Positions 62,151-64,000 of a DNA stretch of 64,000 nt are shown piece after piece. The first letter of the stretch is position 1. Each line of letters begins with the position of its first letter. The stretch is from Palleronia sp. THAF1 (GTDB taxonomy: Bacteria; Pseudomonadota; Alphaproteobacteria; Rhodobacterales; Rhodobacteraceae), in assembly GCF_009363795.1 (NCBI RefSeq), contig NZ_CP045420.1:1035001-1099000 (forward strand), written 5' to 3'. The notes below the pieces were generated by a model. It was not told the DNA's origin. It saw only the letters and a list, made by a program, of their open reading frames with translations, and searched no databases. Made by a program: the position numbers and the translations under genes.

Positions 62151-63481
62151 TCAGCTCGCCTGACTGTAGCGCCGCTCTCCCTCTGCAATCGTGCTCGACC
62201 CCGTTTCCAGCGTGTGCGCCAGCAGACGGGCGGCGCGGCGGTCCAGAAGCCGTAGCGTCGTTCCCTCGACTCGCCCTGCTTCGGGGTATTGCCTCAGGAA
62301 GGTCAGTGCAGCGGCGGCCAGTTCGGGTGGGGCGTCTGCGAAGTCCACGTCCGCGCAGCACATGAGGCGCTCGATCAGGCTGGCGAGCGTCGCGTCGGCT
62401 TGCGTCAACGCGATGCCGCGCGCCCCTGGAATCTGGTCTTCGGACACGAGGCGCTGCCATTTCTCTGTCGCGGGCGCGTTCTGAGCGTAGCCCTGCCGAA
62501 AGCGCGACACGGCAGAAGGGCCAATACCCACAAGCGTCGCCGCCGTATCGGTGGTGTAGCCTTGGAAATTTCGACGAAGCGATCCCGTTTGCGCGGCCTT
62601 GGCCATCGAATCGTCCAGCCTTGCGAAGTGGTCGATGCCGACCGGAACGTATCCGGCGTCCGTCAGCAAGGCGCGCGCCATTTCTGCCAGTTCCAGCCGT
62701 TTCGCTGGAAAGGGCAAGGCGGCCTGCGGGATCAGCTTCTGGCGTCGCGCGACCCATGGCACATGGGCGTAACCGTAAAGGGCCAGACGATCCTGTCCTA
62801 TATCGACAACCTGCTGCAAGGTGCGCTTCAGTCTTGGTTCGGTCTGATGCGGCAGGCCATAAAGCAGATCGGAGTTGATGCTGCTTATGCCGCGTCCGCG
62901 CAGGGTCTGAACGGTTTGCCGTGTCTCTTCTTCGGATCGATCGCGTCCGATGGCGGTTTGCACGAGGGGATCGAAATCCTGCACGACGATAGAGGCGCGC
63001 GTCAGGCCTAAATCCACCAATGCGTCGATGCGTGCGGTGTCGCATTCGGTTAGGTCGATCTCGACCGCGACTTCGCAACCGTCGATGGTGAAATGCTCGC
63101 GGATCATGATGGCCAGACGTGCGATCCGGTCAGGGGACAGAAGCGTTGGGGTGCCGCCGCCCAGATGCAGGGCCGAGACGGTCAGATCATCGGGAAGCTG
63201 CGCCCGCGTCAGCGCGATTTCCGTTTCCAGATGGTCTAGGTAGCGATCCAGCGGCGCATCGTTGCGCGTGCCCTGTGTGCGGCAGGCGCAGAACCAGCAC
63301 AGCCTGCGGCAGAAGGAGACTTGAACGTATAGCGATACGGTGTCCCCTGCAGGCACGGCGGCCAGCCACTCGGATTTCGTCGCCCACTTACTGCGTCGGT
63401 AAAGCGGTCGGTGGGCGGATAGCTGGTGTAGCGCGGCACGCGCGCGGTCAGCAGAGCGGTTCTGAGAGGGGCATGTGTCAT
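62151..63481 (-). pseudogene. hemN: Oxygen-independent coproporphyrinogen III dehydrogenase, frameshifted
   Basis: The N-terminal part (63481 to about 63400; MTHAPLRTALLTARVPRYTSYPP, TDRFTDAVSG) is in one frame and the rest (KSEWLAAVPAGDTVSLYV onward to 62151) in another; a single-base loss near 63400 separates them. The radical-SAM cluster CRRLCWFC is kept, but the usual YVHIPFC reads YVQVSFC. HemN converts coproporphyrinogen III to protoporphyrinogen IX anaerobically. Other parts, such as SSINSDLLYGLPHQT and RRNFQGYTTDTAATL, look normal. Either a recent pseudogene or a sequencing error; the changed motif favours real decay. Confidence 0.8.
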
Positions 63482-63525
63482 GCGGATAGATTTCAGGGGA
63501 AACACCTACCGCGCATTGATCGAGA

Positions 63526-64000
63526 TCATTGGGCGTGGTTCGCCAGAGTCTCTGCGATCCGTTTGCCGTTGCGGATCAGGCCCACGACCGGGGCCGAAAT
63601 GCCGTGCCGCTCCAGCCGACTTCGTCCCATCGGGGACCAGCAAGACCGGCACGCGACTGTTGTAAAGCATCGCCTCCAAAACGCCTTGCATCAGGCCCGA
63701 CGGTTCCGGGCCGGACGCTGCCAGCACCGCCAGATCGGCGCAGCGATTGGTTTGCGCGATCCGTCGCGCGACATCTGCGCCGTAGATCGCGCGGGCGTCC
63801 ACCGACCAGCCGAACGCCTCCCCCGTCAGCTGCTGTTCGACGCGCGTCTGCACATCTTCCAACGCCTGCGCGTCATCATCATGCAGGGCCGGGGCGACGA
63901 CGACCATGTCCGGCGCGACGAAGGTCGACACGCCCATGGCGGCGGCGGTCAGGCAGGTCACGTCCAGATGTGCGGACCATTACGTGGCGCAGCCTTGCCG
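63526..64000 (-). pseudogene. Universal stress protein gene, broken (extends past window)
   Basis: The first Usp domain is recognisable (WSAHLDVTCL, IAQTNRCADLAVLAA, SRVPVLLVPDG), but an in-frame TAA at 63980-63982 interrupts it near the start. After VPDG the frame shifts to LERHGISAPVVGLIRNGKRI and AETLANHAQ, which is the middle of a second Usp domain, with about 45 residues missing between and a stop right after. It is thus a tandem-Usp gene with at least two lesions. It lies just upstream of the frameshifted hemN. Confidence 0.7.

Overview
The window reads as chromosomal DNA from a GC-rich alphaproteobacterium of the Rhodobacterales (roseobacter) type. The evidence is gene content and order: a GapR (DUF2312) chromatin protein, ChvE-GguABC sugar uptake genes, a TAXI-type TRAP transporter, fused SelD, H-NOX/diguanylate cyclase pair, DUF983/DUF1178/DUF3572 proteins, and many start/stop overlaps of the ATGA/GTGA/TGATG kind. 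No phage, plasmid, IS element or CRISPR array is visible. Most of the window is ordinary metabolic chromosome, with several decayed genes.

Layout. 0-3 kb: a sulfur-transferase-like protein, a small membrane protein, gapR, an orphan iron-type ABC permease and a tRNA-Thr(UGU). 3.1-14.2 kb: a LysR regulator divergent from an eight-gene operon that takes up aldoses (chvE-gguA-gguB) and carries a non-phosphorylative pentose pathway (dehydrogenase, lactonase, aldonate dehydratase, GguC as probable 2-keto-3-deoxy acid dehydratase, ketoglutarate semialdehyde dehydrogenase). 14.2-21.3 kb: metG, an orphan ImuA-like protein, aldo/keto reductase, lipocalin, a thioesterase with a shrunken carnitine-dehydrogenase domain, an EamA exporter, a Nudix hydrolase and DUF983. 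21.5-25.0 kb: c-di-GMP signalling (PleD-like cyclase; H-NOX-like sensor lacking the usual heme histidine plus its cyclase). 25.1-30.1 kb: lytic transglycosylase, an FAD oxidase and the tRNA 2-selenouridine genes (selU/mnmH and a SelD fused to an NADH-dehydrogenase-like flavoprotein, convergent).

30.1-34.7 kb: a LolD-like ATPase, FtsX-like permease and AttH/CrtC-like secreted protein, one export-type operon, with a PNPOx-like protein. 34.8-40.2 kb: DUF1178, Nudix, glutathione peroxidase, deacetylase-fold enzyme, a 53-residue exported peptide, and dgoK-dgoA (2-keto-3-deoxygalactonate catabolism) with a YrbL-like protein. 40.5-46.9 kb: remnant of a zinc-type oxidoreductase, a CoA-transferase/acyl-CoA dehydrogenase/mesaconyl-type hydratase group, a ThDP enzyme and a decayed TRAP permease. 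46.9-52.4 kb: aminotransferase, universal stress protein, TAXI TRAP permease and binding protein. 52.6-55.6 kb: nucleotide-sugar epimerase, glycerate 2-kinase, lyxose-type isomerase. 55.8-59.1 kb: urate-to-ureidoglycolate degradation (puuD, fused puuE-uraD, allA). 59.1-62.1 kb: zur-znuC-znuB divergent from znuA with paired Zur-like sites. 62.1-64.0 kb: a frameshifted hemN and a broken universal stress protein gene.

Taken together, the sugar genes suggest one uptake operon feeding L-arabinose to 2-oxoglutarate, and possibly D-galactose via the distant dgoKA pair. The most unusual points are the degenerate H-NOX, the vestigial dehydrogenase-thioesterase fusion, the LolD/FtsX/AttH operon, a shared terminator-like intergenic repeat in two places, and the decay at the right edge. 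No clearly new multi-gene system is evident; the findings are ranked with that in mind.
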